Shown in pieces: positions 26,011-36,800 of a DNA stretch of 64,000 nucleotides. Both the position numbers and the translations under genes were made by a program. Positions within the stretch are counted from its first letter, which is position 1; each line of letters opens with the position of its first letter. Below the pieces are notes generated by a model. The model ran no database searches. It was not told the origin of the DNA and worked only from the letters and a program-made list of their open reading frames with translations. Source of the DNA: Bacteriovoracaceae bacterium (lineage in GTDB: Bacteria > Bdellovibrionota > Bacteriovoracia > Bacteriovoracales > Bacteriovoracaceae); contig JABFRR010000003.1 in NCBI GenBank assembly GCA_013141065.1, positions 1 through 64,000 on the forward strand, written 5' to 3'.

Positions 26011-26790
26011 CTAATTTCCTTTATAACTTGGAGAACGTTTTTCTAAAAACGCTTGCATTCCTTCTTTTTGATCAAGGGAAGCAAAAGTTAAATAGAAGTT
26101 GCGTCGTTCGAAATCCATTCCATCTTTCAAAGTCATTTCAAAGGACTTATTAACGGCTTCTTTGGCTAGGCGAATAGCCACAGGAGCACGCTCTGAAATT
26201 TTTAAAGCGAGCTCAAAAGTTTCTTGCATGAGGGTAATTGAAGGAACGACTTTTGCAACTAGTCCCCATTCATAGGCAGTCTTGGCATCAATCATCTCAC
26301 CAGTTAAGACCATCATCATTGCTTTAGATTTTCCAATAGCTCGTGTGAGTCGTTGAGTTCCACCTGCGCCTGGAATTGTTCCAATTTTAATTTCCGGTTG
26401 AGAAAATTTGGCGTCTTCACCGGCGATAATTAAATCACATGACATTGCAAGTTCGCATCCACCACCCAAAGCAAAACCATTGACGGCAGCAATGATGGGT
26501 TTGGTAATCAGTTTCAACATTTCCCATGTTCGAAAACGTTGATCATTGATTTGGTCAATAGGTGTTGCTGAAACCATTTGAGCTATATCTGCTCCAGCTG
26601 CAAAAGCTTTATCACTGCCAGTTAAAATGATGACACGGACTTCTGGATTGGTATCGAGTTTTAAAAAACAATCGACTAATTCATGCATGAGGTCTGTCGA
26701 TAAGGCATTGAGTACTTTAGGACGATTAAGAGTCACTAAGGCAATGTGAGAATTATTTTTATAAGGAAATTCACAAAGAATATTTTCCAT
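26011..26790 (-). CDS. Enoyl-CoA hydratase, PaaF-like
   Basis: 259 aa. FAAGADIAQM and NGFALGGGCELAMSCDL are the two oxyanion-hole blocks, and EIKIGTIPGAGGTQRLTRAIG carries the second catalytic Glu of true hydratases (short-chain enoyl-CoA hydratase type). The end EGMQAFLEKRSPSYKG is standard. It would hydrate 2,3-dehydroadipyl-CoA in the phenylacetate route or other short enoyl-CoAs. It is five bases after the EthD-like gene. Confidence 0.92.
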   Translation of the reverse strand: MENILCEFPYKNNSHIALVTLNRPKVLNALSTDLMHELVDCFLKLDTNPEVRVIILTGSDKAFAAGADIAQMVSATPIDQINDQRFRTWEMLKLITKPIIAAVNGFALGGGCELAMSCDLIIAGEDAKFSQPEIKIGTIPGAGGTQRLTRAIGKSKAMMMVLTGEMIDAKTAYEWGLVAKVVPSITLMQETFELALKISERAPVAIRLAKEAVNKSFEMTLKDGMDFERRNFYLTFASLDQKEGMQAFLEKRSPSYKGN

Positions 26791-26795
26791 AGTGA

Positions 26796-27104
26796 TTATA
26801 CCTTGATTATTTCTTCTTCAGCAAAATGAACTGAAACGATATCTTTGTAATTTGTGAAAGCATCTTTTCCAGCGGCCATATTTTCAGGAGAGCTCATTGC
26901 CGTTTTAAAATCATTTTGAGTTGCAAAACAAAGCTCGGCCACTAAGTGTAATTCACTTGCTCCTCGAGGTCCGCCGGTAATTTTTGAGAATCGAAATTCT
27001 TTTACGAGTGGGACTTTTTTTGCAATTTCCATGTGGCTTTTGTACCAATCATTAAATGCATTAACATCGGCTGGAGCTTTGTAGATTGCAATCATTTTAA
27101 ACAT
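26796..27104 (-). CDS. EthD-family small protein
   Basis: The 102-aa protein fits the dimeric alpha-beta barrel EthD/YgfJ-like family: start MFKMIAIYKAPADVNAFNDWYKSHM, a conserved histidine region, and FRFSKITGGPRG. Family members assist in aromatic or ether degradation or act as small enzymes with unclear reactions. It is the first gene of the aromatic-type operon; AAGGAAA precedes its ATG, and about 208 bases separate it from the divergent oxidoreductase gene. Confidence 0.8.
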   Translation of the reverse strand: MFKMIAIYKAPADVNAFNDWYKSHMEIAKKVPLVKEFRFSKITGGPRGASELHLVAELCFATQNDFKTAMSSPENMAAGKDAFTNYKDIVSVHFAEEEIIKV

Positions 27105-27312
27105 ATGTTTTCCTTGAGTATTTCATTAGTAAATTTTCAAAATATTAACATCAGACTTTTCTCTTTAGCAAATGATCCCTTATCATTGCTTTAGACAAAG
27201 ATTGACTGAGTGAGTCGTACTCGTTGACGATCATTTTCAATGCAGTGTGGAAATTGAATAATATCACCTAAGAGCATTTTCATTTTGAATAGATTCGTGA
27301 GATATTTTTCGG

Positions 27313-30300
27313 ATGAAAATAGAAATAAAAAATGGAAATGAACTCATCATTGAAGGCGGCCTTGAAGCCGGGTTTCATCTATATACTGGCTACCCAGGTT
27401 CGCCTCTAGCGGACTACTTCAATATTCTTTATGAAAGAAAAAATGAGTTTAGACAAAAAGGCATAAGAGTCGTCATCGCCAATAGTGAAGCTAATGCCGC
27501 GGCCATGGCCTCGGGAGCAAAGCAGGCCCATAAAAATGTTCTTGTGGCCATGAAGTCGATGGGTTTACATGTTGCAAGTGACGCTTTGTCGGTCGGCAAT
27601 TTTGCCAATCCTGGTACAGGTGGTGTTGTCATTGTCGTGGGGGATGATCCCTGGTCAATTTCGACTTCAAGTCCAGCTGATTCACGTTACTTATTTAAAC
27701 ATCTTCACATTCCATTTTTAGATCCATCGACCCCACAAGAATTAAAAGACTGGATGAGTGTTGCTCTTGACTTGAGTGTTACGACTTCTGTCTATCAAGG
27801 AGTACTGCTGACAACCTTTATGGCCGAAGGCGGTGGTCGAGTTTTATTAGGTGAAGAGAAAATTATTAACCATGAACTCATTGAACTTGATCCAAGTACT
27901 TTTGATCTTGCTAAAAATGTCATGGTCCCGCCCAATTCGATGCGAGCAGATGTAGCGATGATTAAAGAGCGATTTCCCAAAGTCATAAAAAAACTTAAGG
28001 AATTGAGTCTTGACCAATTTTTTGGAAAAACTGATTCAAAACTTGGCTTCATTACAAGTGGAGCTGTTTTTGAAATTTTAAAACAAGTCTTAGATGATAA
28101 TCATGCACTTGAGCGTTTTAGCTTATGTAAGATAGCTGCTCCTTATCCTTTAGTTGATGAACTCTTGCTACCCTTTTTAAAAAATCTTGATACATTAATT
28201 GTTGTTGAAGAAAAGCGAGGTTTTCTTGAAACAGAAATCATTGAAGTCATAAATAGACATGCTCTTAAGTGTGTTGTGTATGGAAAAACATTTGACGACA
28301 TTGAAGGATTTCCAATTTACGGTGGATTAAATTACGATATTGTTTGTGATAAAGTTTCACAAATATTATCTAAACTAGGTTATCAGGCCTGCCATCAAAC
28401 ATCTCCAGGTGTTGTTTTAAACGAGATGATGCCAAGGAGACTACCGACATTTTGCCCAGGATGCCCTCACAGAGAAACACTTTCTCTTCTTAAAGATTTA
28501 CGAGGTCATTTAAAAAAGCAAAACATTAATCTCATTTCACATGGAGATGTTGGTTGTTATTCACTTTCGTTTTTGGAACCCTTTAAAGAAATGCATAATC
28601 TCTCTGCCATGGGACAAGGGGGAGCTCTTGGAGCAGGTGTCGATTTATTTACCACAAATCCATCAGTCGTGTTGATGGGAGATTCAACTTTTTTTCATTC
28701 TGGAATTACGGACATCTCAAATTCTGTTCAAATGGGTCATAATATTACTTACATTCTTCTTGATAATGACAATACTGCAATGACAGGACACCAAATGTCA
28801 CCACGAACAGGAGAATCAGTTGATGGCTTTAAAAGACCTGCTCAAGATATACTAAAATTAGTGCAGGCCTTAGGTGTGGACGAGGCGATAGAAGTCAACC
28901 CGAGTGATCGATACTTTTATCAAAATCTCCTGAGAGAAACGGTTTTAAAAAATGGCACAAAAGTTATCATTTCAAATAAAGAATGTGCTCTTACTTTTCA
29001 TGGAAGAAGTAAAGCTCTTGAAAGAAAAATTTTTATTAAGAACGAAACAATTCCTTTAAAATCTTTTTATCAAATCAATACAGATGCCTGTGAGGATTGC
29101 AGAGCGTGCGTTGAAATGACAGGTTGTCCTGGTCTATCTCAAATCTTTGATGCCTATGGAAGTAAAGTGACCATTGATCCTCAAATATGTGTGAGTGATA
29201 GTTACTGCACAAAAATAAAAGTCTGCCCAAGTTTTGAGTTAGTAGAAGTAAGGGATTATCATCCAACCAAATATCAAAACCGAAATCAAGAAAACTCTGA
29301 GAATTTTATTTTGGCCAAGCCCTTGATGAAAGTGTCACTTGAAGAGATATTAAAGGGTAGAGATTTTAGAATTGTCGTTACAGGCGTTGGTGGATCTGGA
29401 GTCACAACCATTTCAAGAGTTCTCGCTGAAGCAGCTAAAGAAATGGGTGGCAGGACTGATATTGACTTTAAATTTGTCGATCAAAAAGGTTTGGCACAAA
29501 GAAATGGGAATGTGACAAGTCATCTCGCACTTTATAAAAAAGGGAAATCTCACGCGCAAGTAACTCCTTTAGGTGGCGCAGACTTATTATTATCTCCTGA
29601 TTTATTAGATGGCTCTCATCATTTGTCTTTTTTAAGTTCACAAGGTGAGGCGATCTTAGACACTCATTTTCAAATGCCACTTTCAATTCTTCTCGATCGA
29701 GGAATTGAAAAAGAACCTATTAATGAAGAAAGTTTAAGAACGAAATTGAAGACACTCCTCAAAGAACGCTTGAGTTTATTGCCACTTAAAGAAAGCTCTG
29801 AGCTTAAATTAGGTAAAAGTGTCTATGCCTCTGCAATGATATTGGGAGCGGCCTTTCAAAAAGGTTTATTACCTTTTTCAGAGGAGGATTTGAAAGGTGC
29901 ATTTAGTAGAACTATGAAAAAAAATGAACTAGAAAATAATTTAGCAGCATTTACTCTGGGACGCAGGCTTTCACAGGGAGAGATGTTTGATCAAAAAATA
30001 ATTGCTCAAAACTCACTCAGCTCCATTGAACTTTATCGTCAGTCTATTCGTGAATGTTTCTTTTTAAATGTAGAGACTCATCTTGCACTTTTTGAACATT
30101 CAGTTTCGGAGCTCTCACTATTATTTAAGAATCATCCTAAGATAAAGGATGAATATTGTGCTCGATATATTCATGATCTTATTATTTATGATAAAGGTGT
30201 AAATGTTAAGGATTTTATAAAAAATACTCACGCGCTCTTACCAATTCATGTCGAAAATATCGATATGGCCTTAAGGGTTTTAGCAAAAACTTATTTTATT

Positions 30301-30666
30301 AAAGATGAAGTTTTTATTGCCCACACGATGGTTTCACCCATGAGAAGAGTCAGTGATGATCGATATTATAAAAATTTGGGATCAAGTTTTCATAAAACTT
30401 TTATTAACCGTCCGAGCTTTGATTTGGGATCTAAAAAGATAGAGTTTGATTTTTCTCCAAGGGGATGGATGCTTAAAGTAATGAGGCATGCGAGGTTTCT
30501 TAGAACTCTTTTGCCAGCATGGCACCATAAAGAGCATTTGATCGCATTGGAAGTTCGAAATAAACTTTACTCAAACGAGTTAAGTTATTCTGATCTTAAA
30601 AGATTAGACAATATAAAGGGTTATCGAGAGGTCCGTTATGAATCTAGTCAGTACCTGAAGGTGTAA
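27313..30666 (+). CDS. Fused indolepyruvate/aryl-pyruvate ferredoxin oxidoreductase
   Basis: The 1117-aa fusion converts aryl-pyruvates (from Trp, Phe, Tyr) with CoA and ferredoxin to aryl-acetyl-CoA. In order: a pyrimidine-binding POR domain (GNELIIEGGLEAGFHLYTGYPGSP), a thiamine-diphosphate domain (FCPGCPHRE, HGDVGCYS, MGDSTFFHSG), an Fe-S region with CEDCRACVEMTGCPG and SYCTKIKVCPSF, and a gamma domain (GVGGSGVTTISRVLAEAA). The C-terminal 200 residues follow the fused bacterial IOR pattern (DUF6537-like). It is divergent from the aromatic operon, and making phenylacetyl-CoA directly would explain why no phenylacetate-CoA ligase is seen. Confidence 0.93.
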   Translation: MKIEIKNGNELIIEGGLEAGFHLYTGYPGSPLADYFNILYERKNEFRQKGIRVVIANSEANAAAMASGAKQAHKNVLVAMKSMGLHVASDALSVGNFANPGTGGVVIVVGDDPWSISTSSPADSRYLFKHLHIPFLDPSTPQELKDWMSVALDLSVTTSVYQGVLLTTFMAEGGGRVLLGEEKIINHELIELDPSTFDLAKNVMVPPNSMRADVAMIKERFPKVIKKLKELSLDQFFGKTDSKLGFITSGAVFEILKQVLDDNHALERFSLCKIAAPYPLVDELLLPFLKNLDTLIVVEEKRGFLETEIIEVINRHALKCVVYGKTFDDIEGFPIYGGLNYDIVCDKVSQILSKLGYQACHQTSPGVVLNEMMPRRLPTFCPGCPHRETLSLLKDLRGHLKKQNINLISHGDVGCYSLSFLEPFKEMHNLSAMGQGGALGAGVDLFTTNPSVVLMGDSTFFHSGITDISNSVQMGHNITYILLDNDNTAMTGHQMSPRTGESVDGFKRPAQDILKLVQALGVDEAIEVNPSDRYFYQNLLRETVLKNGTKVIISNKECALTFHGRSKALERKIFIKNETIPLKSFYQINTDACEDCRACVEMTGCPGLSQIFDAYGSKVTIDPQICVSDSYCTKIKVCPSFELVEVRDYHPTKYQNRNQENSENFILAKPLMKVSLEEILKGRDFRIVVTGVGGSGVTTISRVLAEAAKEMGGRTDIDFKFVDQKGLAQRNGNVTSHLALYKKGKSHAQVTPLGGADLLLSPDLLDGSHHLSFLSSQGEAILDTHFQMPLSILLDRGIEKEPINEESLRTKLKTLLKERLSLLPLKESSELKLGKSVYASAMILGAAFQKGLLPFSEEDLKGAFSRTMKKNELENNLAAFTLGRRLSQGEMFDQKIIAQNSLSSIELYRQSIRECFFLNVETHLALFEHSVSELSLLFKNHPKIKDEYCARYIHDLIIYDKGVNVKDFIKNTHALLPIHVENIDMALRVLAKTYFIKDEVFIAHTMVSPMRRVSDDRYYKNLGSSFHKTFINRPSFDLGSKKIEFDFSPRGWMLKVMRHARFLRTLLPAWHHKEHLIALEVRNKLYSNELSYSDLKRLDNIKGYREVRYESSQYLKV

Positions 30667-30673
30667 ACTATTT

Positions 30674-33100
30674 TTAAGGTAGCTGCCTTTTCAGTAAAAT
30701 GGGGGCAGCCGTTTTTGGATCTAGTGGCCAGTGATGTCTTGGATACTCCCGACTCAATTCTTTTTGCATTTGAGGATAATTATTCACCCAAAAGCTATTC
30801 AGATCTTTTGTGACTTGTAATGCCCGTTTGTGAGGTCCCAGTAATTTAAAAGTGAGAGGAATCTTTCCCTCTGCTATGCTTGGTGAATACGTTAATCCAT
30901 AAAAATCTTGTATTACACTTTCTGCGTAGACCTCATAGAGATTTTCATTGTGTATTTCATAATGAAGTTTTGTACTTCTTTTATCTGAAAAATTGATTTT
31001 TGTGGGAAATAGTTTATCGAAGTCTTGAGTCTTCTCTTTATTTATATAATCTAAAATTTCACTTTTTAACTCAAGTAGAAAGTCTTCTTGATGCTGCAAT
31101 GTGACGACTTCTAAATCACTCCATTCTAAAGAATAAATATCGATGAGCATTTGTGAGTCGTAGTTGTCACAATTTGATTGACCAGTTCCATAAAAAAAAG
31201 AAAAGAATTTATATCTAATAAGATCTTCTGATTTGAAAAAAGATTCCAATAAGTTTTGAATTATGGCCCTTCGTTCACTGTTTTTATCATCATTGTTCTT
31301 TTCTGAAAATGACACTTTCTCACTTAAGGTCAGAATACCTAGTTTGGTTCTATGTAGGGTTTTCTTTTTTCCAGTAGAAGTGATCTCATCTATAGATACT
31401 TCTTTAAGTACATGCTTGAATTTTAATAGAGCACTGACTTCAATTGGGTAAATATCAGTCACTTCATCAGCTGCATTTGTCATGAGGATGATAATAAAGG
31501 TTCCTTCTGGGAGTCTTCCATATTTTTCTTCAACAGAAGGATGCAATATAAAATTTTCTCCATTGTGCAATATAACTTTTTTATGTGCGCTAATAATTCC
31601 AGCAACATCTAAAAAACCATGAAGTAAGATTTCATCCAGGTCCATTTCTTTGGGAGAGGCACTATAAGATTTCTCCATTTTATTTCTTAACTTTAATTCA
31701 AAGTCTTTTTTTAATTCTCTTTCTAGGTAAGGCGATAAAATATGAAGTAAGTCCTTTATTTGATTTATTGAGATTGAAGGTATTTCACTTTCAATGAGGG
31801 CCAAACGTAAATCCAGACTCAAATCTAAATCCATACCTTTTTTAGTTAAGTGAAGTGACTTATCTATTAAAGTTAAAAATTCTAATTGTTGATAGCTAAT
31901 TTCTTGATGATAACTAGGAGGTGCTTCTAAAAAATAGCTCAATTCAATGCTTGTATGTAGACGTAATATAGAAAGGTAGGATTCCATTAGTGAGGATCTC
32001 ATGACTTCAGGAATTTTAAATTTGGGCCTTGATTCATAATCTTGTTCAGAATAAAGGCGATAGACATAACCATTGGCCACTCGATTTGATCTGCCTGCCC
32101 TTTGGTCAGCGTTTGCTCGAGCTATTTTCTTAGTGATGAGTTTTCCAAAACCAGTTTTAACATTTCCTTGGTATTCACGCTCAAGCCCTGAATCGATAAC
32201 AACATTTACAAATGGTATTGTTAGTGATGATTCAGCAATATTTGTAGAAATAACTATTTTTATTTGTGAGCGGGTTTCTGAATAGCTCAAGGCAAACTCT
32301 TGCTCATTTTTACTTAGTTCACCATGAAGTGGGGCCAGATCATAATGACTCATTAATTCATCATCATTATTTAATGATTGCATGAGCTCATCAATTTCTC
32401 GTTTACCTGGAACAAAAATGAGAATCCCTGTGACTGGATCGTTTTGCTTAGGAATTTGTTCTTTTAAAATGGTTTTGACTTTTATTGCCAATTTTTCTTT
32501 TAAAACAATGGGATTATTTTGCAAAAAGAAAATTCTTTGTGGAAAGGGTGGGACAATGACACTAAATTCCTTTAGGTCTGGAATTTTTTTCTTTAAAAAT
32601 TGAGTATCAATTGTTGCTGACATAAAAACGACATGAAGAGGTATTGATAATCTCACTCTTTCTTCCATGATTTTCTTTAGGTGGTAAAAAGCGATATCTG
32701 TTTCTAGGTGACGTTCATGAAACTCATCGAGAAAAATAATTTCATATTCACTCAAGAGTGGGTCGTTTTCTATTAACCTAACCAAAGTGCCTTCAGTAAT
32801 GAATAGTAGTCTTGTCTCTTTTGAATAGGCCCTTTCACCTTTAAAAAGATAACCTACAAGTTCACCGACTTTAGTTTTTAAATCAAAACTAATTCTTGTT
32901 GCCTGCATTTTTGCAGCAAGCCTGCGAGGCTCAAGGACTAAGATTTTATTTGCGGTGTGATTTAGAAGTGCTGCTGGCACTTTTGTCGTTTTACCAGAAC
33001 CCGTGGAAGCATTAATTAATGAGTACTGAACAGACAATATCATCTGAGATATTTGCTTTAAATATTGGTTTATTGGGAGAGGAATCAATTGAGAATTCAT
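30674..33100 (-). CDS. hrpB: ATP-dependent helicase HrpB
   Basis: 808 aa, the length of HrpB. DEAH-type helicase motifs: GSGKTTKVPAALL (Walker A), DEFHERHLETD (DExH variant), SATIDT, and QRAGRSNRVANGYVYRLYSE (motif VI). The C-terminal HrpB-specific domain ends with AEGKIPLTFKLLGPHKRALQVTKDL and REYPRHHWP, a conserved family signature. HrpB proteins are RNA-type helicases of unclear cellular role. It stands alone, convergent with the oxidoreductase gene (7-base gap). Confidence 0.95.
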   Translation of the reverse strand: MNSQLIPLPINQYLKQISQMILSVQYSLINASTGSGKTTKVPAALLNHTANKILVLEPRRLAAKMQATRISFDLKTKVGELVGYLFKGERAYSKETRLLFITEGTLVRLIENDPLLSEYEIIFLDEFHERHLETDIAFYHLKKIMEERVRLSIPLHVVFMSATIDTQFLKKKIPDLKEFSVIVPPFPQRIFFLQNNPIVLKEKLAIKVKTILKEQIPKQNDPVTGILIFVPGKREIDELMQSLNNDDELMSHYDLAPLHGELSKNEQEFALSYSETRSQIKIVISTNIAESSLTIPFVNVVIDSGLEREYQGNVKTGFGKLITKKIARANADQRAGRSNRVANGYVYRLYSEQDYESRPKFKIPEVMRSSLMESYLSILRLHTSIELSYFLEAPPSYHQEISYQQLEFLTLIDKSLHLTKKGMDLDLSLDLRLALIESEIPSISINQIKDLLHILSPYLERELKKDFELKLRNKMEKSYSASPKEMDLDEILLHGFLDVAGIISAHKKVILHNGENFILHPSVEEKYGRLPEGTFIIILMTNAADEVTDIYPIEVSALLKFKHVLKEVSIDEITSTGKKKTLHRTKLGILTLSEKVSFSEKNNDDKNSERRAIIQNLLESFFKSEDLIRYKFFSFFYGTGQSNCDNYDSQMLIDIYSLEWSDLEVVTLQHQEDFLLELKSEILDYINKEKTQDFDKLFPTKINFSDKRSTKLHYEIHNENLYEVYAESVIQDFYGLTYSPSIAEGKIPLTFKLLGPHKRALQVTKDLNSFWVNNYPQMQKELSREYPRHHWPLDPKTAAPILLKRQLP

Positions 33101-33246
33101 GGTTAGAGAATATTTTAAAGTAGCTCAGACTACAATGAAATTTGTACATACTATTTTTAAGATCTTAATAAGATAATTTTTTAGATAGTATTCTTCTTTT
33201 TTGTTTGGTATTGACAGGGCATTAATTACTCACTCAAGGAGATCTT

Positions 33247-33561
33247 ATGAAAATTATAGTCATTTTTAGCCTCTTGGTCTTTTCATCCCTAGCAATGGCA
33301 TTCGAAGATAGATGTTATGACTCTGCAAAAAAAATAGCGTTTTATACAGTCAAAGATAATGAAGAAGTTCTCACTTTAGAAGATTTTGAAAATAAATACA
33401 GAGAAGATAGTGTTGAAGTTATTAGGCATAAAAGTTGGCAAGAAGAGTACTGGTCGTTTTCAAGCAATTCTTCAATCATCAATGTTGAAATTCATTCTCT
33501 TAAAGGTAAGTGCTTTGTTAAGAAAGTCGATTTTTCACAAAATGACCAAGATTGGGAATAA
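33247..33561 (+). CDS. Small exported protein, function unknown
   Basis: 104 aa with a clear signal peptide (MKIIVIFSLLVFSSLAMA, cut before FEDRCYD). The mature 86 residues contain two cysteines (CYDSAK and KGKCFVKKV) that could form one disulfide. AAGGAG precedes the ATG and a strong terminator follows, so it is a single-gene unit. No family recognised. Confidence 0.75.
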   Translation: MKIIVIFSLLVFSSLAMAFEDRCYDSAKKIAFYTVKDNEEVLTLEDFENKYREDSVEVIRHKSWQEEYWSFSSNSSIINVEIHSLKGKCFVKKVDFSQNDQDWE

Positions 33562-33594
33562 AAAAGGATTATCAATTTAGCTTTTAAGTTCAAT

Positions 33595-33619
33595 GCCTCG
33601 TTTCAAGCGAGGCTTTTTT
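33595..33619 (+). terminator. Rho-independent terminator
   Basis: GCCTCG (33595-33600), 7-base loop, CGAGGC (33608-33613), followed by six T residues; it ends the small exported-protein transcript. Confidence 0.92.
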
Positions 33620-33754
33620 ATGTCAGTTTTACTACTCCCCACCATCATAAATTAAATGTTGTTATACTTGAGCGAATTATACTTATTTGGCATTACTATT
33701 GCTTGGATAACGATTGAAAACAACTCCACCAAAAAAACGGATGATTTTTGGAGC

Positions 33755-33785
33755 CCTTTTAGCACTATTGTAGTGCCATAAAGGC
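33755..33785 (+). other. Hairpin upstream of the GX3-repeat gene
   Basis: CCTTTTAGCACT-ATTGT-AGTGCCATAAAGG can fold into a stem with a perfect GCACT/AGTGC core and an imperfect CCTTT/AAAGG base. There is no T-run directly after it, so it looks like a leader structure rather than a terminator. It lies about 50 bases before the ATG of the 1085-aa gene. The rest of 33620-33833 shows no gene. Confidence 0.3.
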
Positions 33786-33833
33786 CCTAAAAAGATTGTT
33801 TTATTATTTTTGGTGACGTTAAGGAGATTTAGT

Positions 33834-36800
33834 ATGCATTTTTTCACACACTTTTTTCTTATGTTACTCGTCTTGGTTAGTGCAGTTTCAGCGAATGATA
33901 TTCCTGGCTACATAGGTAAGCAATCTTTTAGATTGCAAGATGATCAGGAACTTGAAAACGTTAATCGACGTGCTGAAGATGCAAAAATTAATGTCGCCAG
34001 GGCAGAACAAGCTCAAGAGCAAATAGGCAATCAACTTCGAATTCTAGAAAATCAACAGACTTCTATAAAAGATAAAATGGAGCTTTTGGCAAAAGAAGTT
34101 AGTGATATGAAAAATGCTAAGACTTCTTTAGTGACTAAATTAGATGAACTTAAAAAAACGCCAGAAGTAAATGCAGAGGCAATTACCAATGTCACAAAAG
34201 AAATTGCTGATCTCGATGCAAAAATCTTAGAAAGAAATAAAATTGCAGGGGCGCTTAAACTTGAAAGTGCGCCATTAAATGTTCGTATCGATCAAGTAAG
34301 AAGTGATTTTAATATTGCTGCAAGAAAAACAGAAGATGCTCGTCAAAGAATGCAAGTTATTGCCAGAGAAAGAGAAGAATACCGCTTAGAATTAATTGCA
34401 GCAATTAAAAAAATAAATTATGAAGGTTCTCGTGTTGGTCAATCGGATGGTTCTAGTGATGGTGCTGATCTTGCTTGGAGAATGGCAAATGATCGTGGAG
34501 CTATCGACGGAAGTAACGATGGTGGAAGTTCTGGAACTAGAGACGGACAAGATCGTTTTTACCGAAGAGGATCAGAGCAAGGGGAACGTGATGGTTCTGC
34601 ACGTGCTCGCCTGGATGGAGTGAGAGACGGTTCAAGAGAAGGAACACTAAGTGGTAACAGTACTGCTGGATCTCGCGAAGGAAGAATCGTTGGATTAAAA
34701 AGAGGTGATGCTTCTGATGCCGCAAGCGTTGGGACAATTCAAGGAAAAAAAGCTGGATTTGATCGTGCCGTTGTGACTGGTGCAGCTAACGGAAGAAATA
34801 TTGGTGAGAGTGAAACGACAAAAAAACTTGAGACAGAACAACTTAAAGATGTAGGGCTTGATGGATCATTTGCAGGAAGTTTTGCAAGAAGATCACCTGA
34901 TTATCCGGGAGATTTTAATGGGTCAAATTTCAGACCAACAATTAATCACAGCAAAGAAATTTTAAGAAAAGCTTATGCGGATGGATATCTTTTTAATTAT
35001 CGTCAGTTCACGAGATATGAATTCGAAAGACGAATTGATAATGATTATAATCTTCGTTATGACGCTAGTTTTAAAACAGCTTATGACCAGGCCGTTAATA
35101 GAGATTACCCAGCTTATTACGATCAAGGTCGTAGAGAGGCAGACGCTCGAGCTTATGGACGTGATTATCCAGTCATTAAGGGTGATGCTTTTAAAGCGGC
35201 ATTTGACCAATTTAATGAAAATCCTAATCGTGGCAGTGGAGAATTTAAAGCTGCTTATGCTCAATCAGAGCTTTCAGCTTATAACGAAAGATATGAGGCG
35301 ATCAGAGTTTCAAATTTTGACCGTGTAGAGCAAGAAGTTTTTAATGCGAATATCACAGCTCAGACAGAAATTTATCGTCAAAAAAGAACGGCTGAGGTTA
35401 CGGCCATTTATAATAACCATGCTATCTTAGATTTTGTTTCAAGTGAAATGTTTGATGGTGGAATTAAGGGCGTCGCTAAATTAGATGGAGTTTTCCAACC
35501 AAGTGAGACAACAATCCATAATGTTGTTATTCGCAATTTTGGATTTAAAAATGCTACGAATGTAAGTGTAGTATTAAACGATGGCCAGTCATTTCAAATT
35601 CCAAGTATCCCGGCCAGAAGTCTAGTTTCGATAAAAGGTGCAGGTCAATCTTTTGTGACTTCAGGATTAAATACGACTTATAAGTCTAGTTTAAAAGTTA
35701 TCTCGCCACTTACTTCACAAGATGCAGTTGAAGCGCGACACTTTGATAGATTTAATGGTGGTGTATTAAAAGAAGCTGATATTAAAAATGTGCGAGTTGT
35801 ATACCCATTAGCGCTTTCAGGTCTTTCTCTTGAGTCTCAATTACTTAAAGGAACAAAGAATAAATTAAAGATCACTCTTACGAATAATTCAAAACGTGAG
35901 TATAAGGGTGAATTAAAAATTAAATTGTTAGTTAATTCTCAAAATCCAATTATTACAAAAGAATTTAGTACAGTTGGAACTCTTGCGTCTTCTTTAAGTT
36001 TATCTGATGCTGAAATTTTAGTTGATTCTGAAGCAGATGCTTACAGAGATTTATCTTTATCTGCTTCTATTGAACAAAATGGCGTTTTAATCGGAATTTT
36101 ACCGGCCGATTTTGTGACGATGGCAAAAGCACAATTTGCCGATAAAGGTAACGTGCCAGTCCTTGTTGCTAATTCAGATACTCACCTTGATAGATTCTTA
36201 GATGCACTAAACACATTAGGTGGATCTGATAAAGTTTCAATTCTCGATTTAAGTTTAGCTTCTTTAAATGCTGGAACGATTAATAATGGTTTATCTGAAA
36301 AAGTTCTATTGATCGTTGATGATGCTAATGGCTCAAGTATTAAATCGCTAAACACTTTTGTGTCTAAGTCAAAGACATCGGCTTATTTATTTATAGATGA
36401 TGCAATATCTGGATTAAAAAATGTTCAATCACTTCCTGCACTCAAAGATGCAGTTAAGCTTTCATATGGTAAACGTCCAGTCGTTTTTTCTAATCCTCAC
36501 CGGGCCACTGGTGTGTTAAAGGCATCCTCTTTTATGCAGTCTAGCCTTGCTAATATGAAAGCTGATTTAAGACTTTCATCTTTACTGGCGTTAAGTGCAC
36601 CAAAGCACCTTGCTGTGTTGAATGCAGAAGTCACTGCCGATGGATTTTCCACTCCAAATGATGCGATTAAAACTTTCTCTCTTAAGGCCTTATCAGAAGT
36701 ATTAGCAATCAATATTGCTTATGATGAATCAGGTGGTATTTTTAGTCGTGATAAAAAATGGGCAAAAATGATCGCAGAAGACGGTTCATTATTTCACAAT

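Noticed and set aside
33834-33834. Sigma-28 promoter upstream of the GX3-repeat gene (TAAATGTT near 33652)
   Set aside because: The -10 match is only 5 of 8 and the distance to the gene is long; too weak to call.
34425-34805. 12-base periodic repeat as a possible CRISPR or minisatellite
   Set aside because: The period is in the protein (GX3) with strongly diverged codons; there are no constant repeats with unique spacers.
34962-35328. Frames of 100 and 117 codons inside the GX3-repeat gene
   Set aside because: Both are low-complexity shadows of the Tyr/Arg/Asp-rich coding sequence on the true frame, without ribosome-binding sites.
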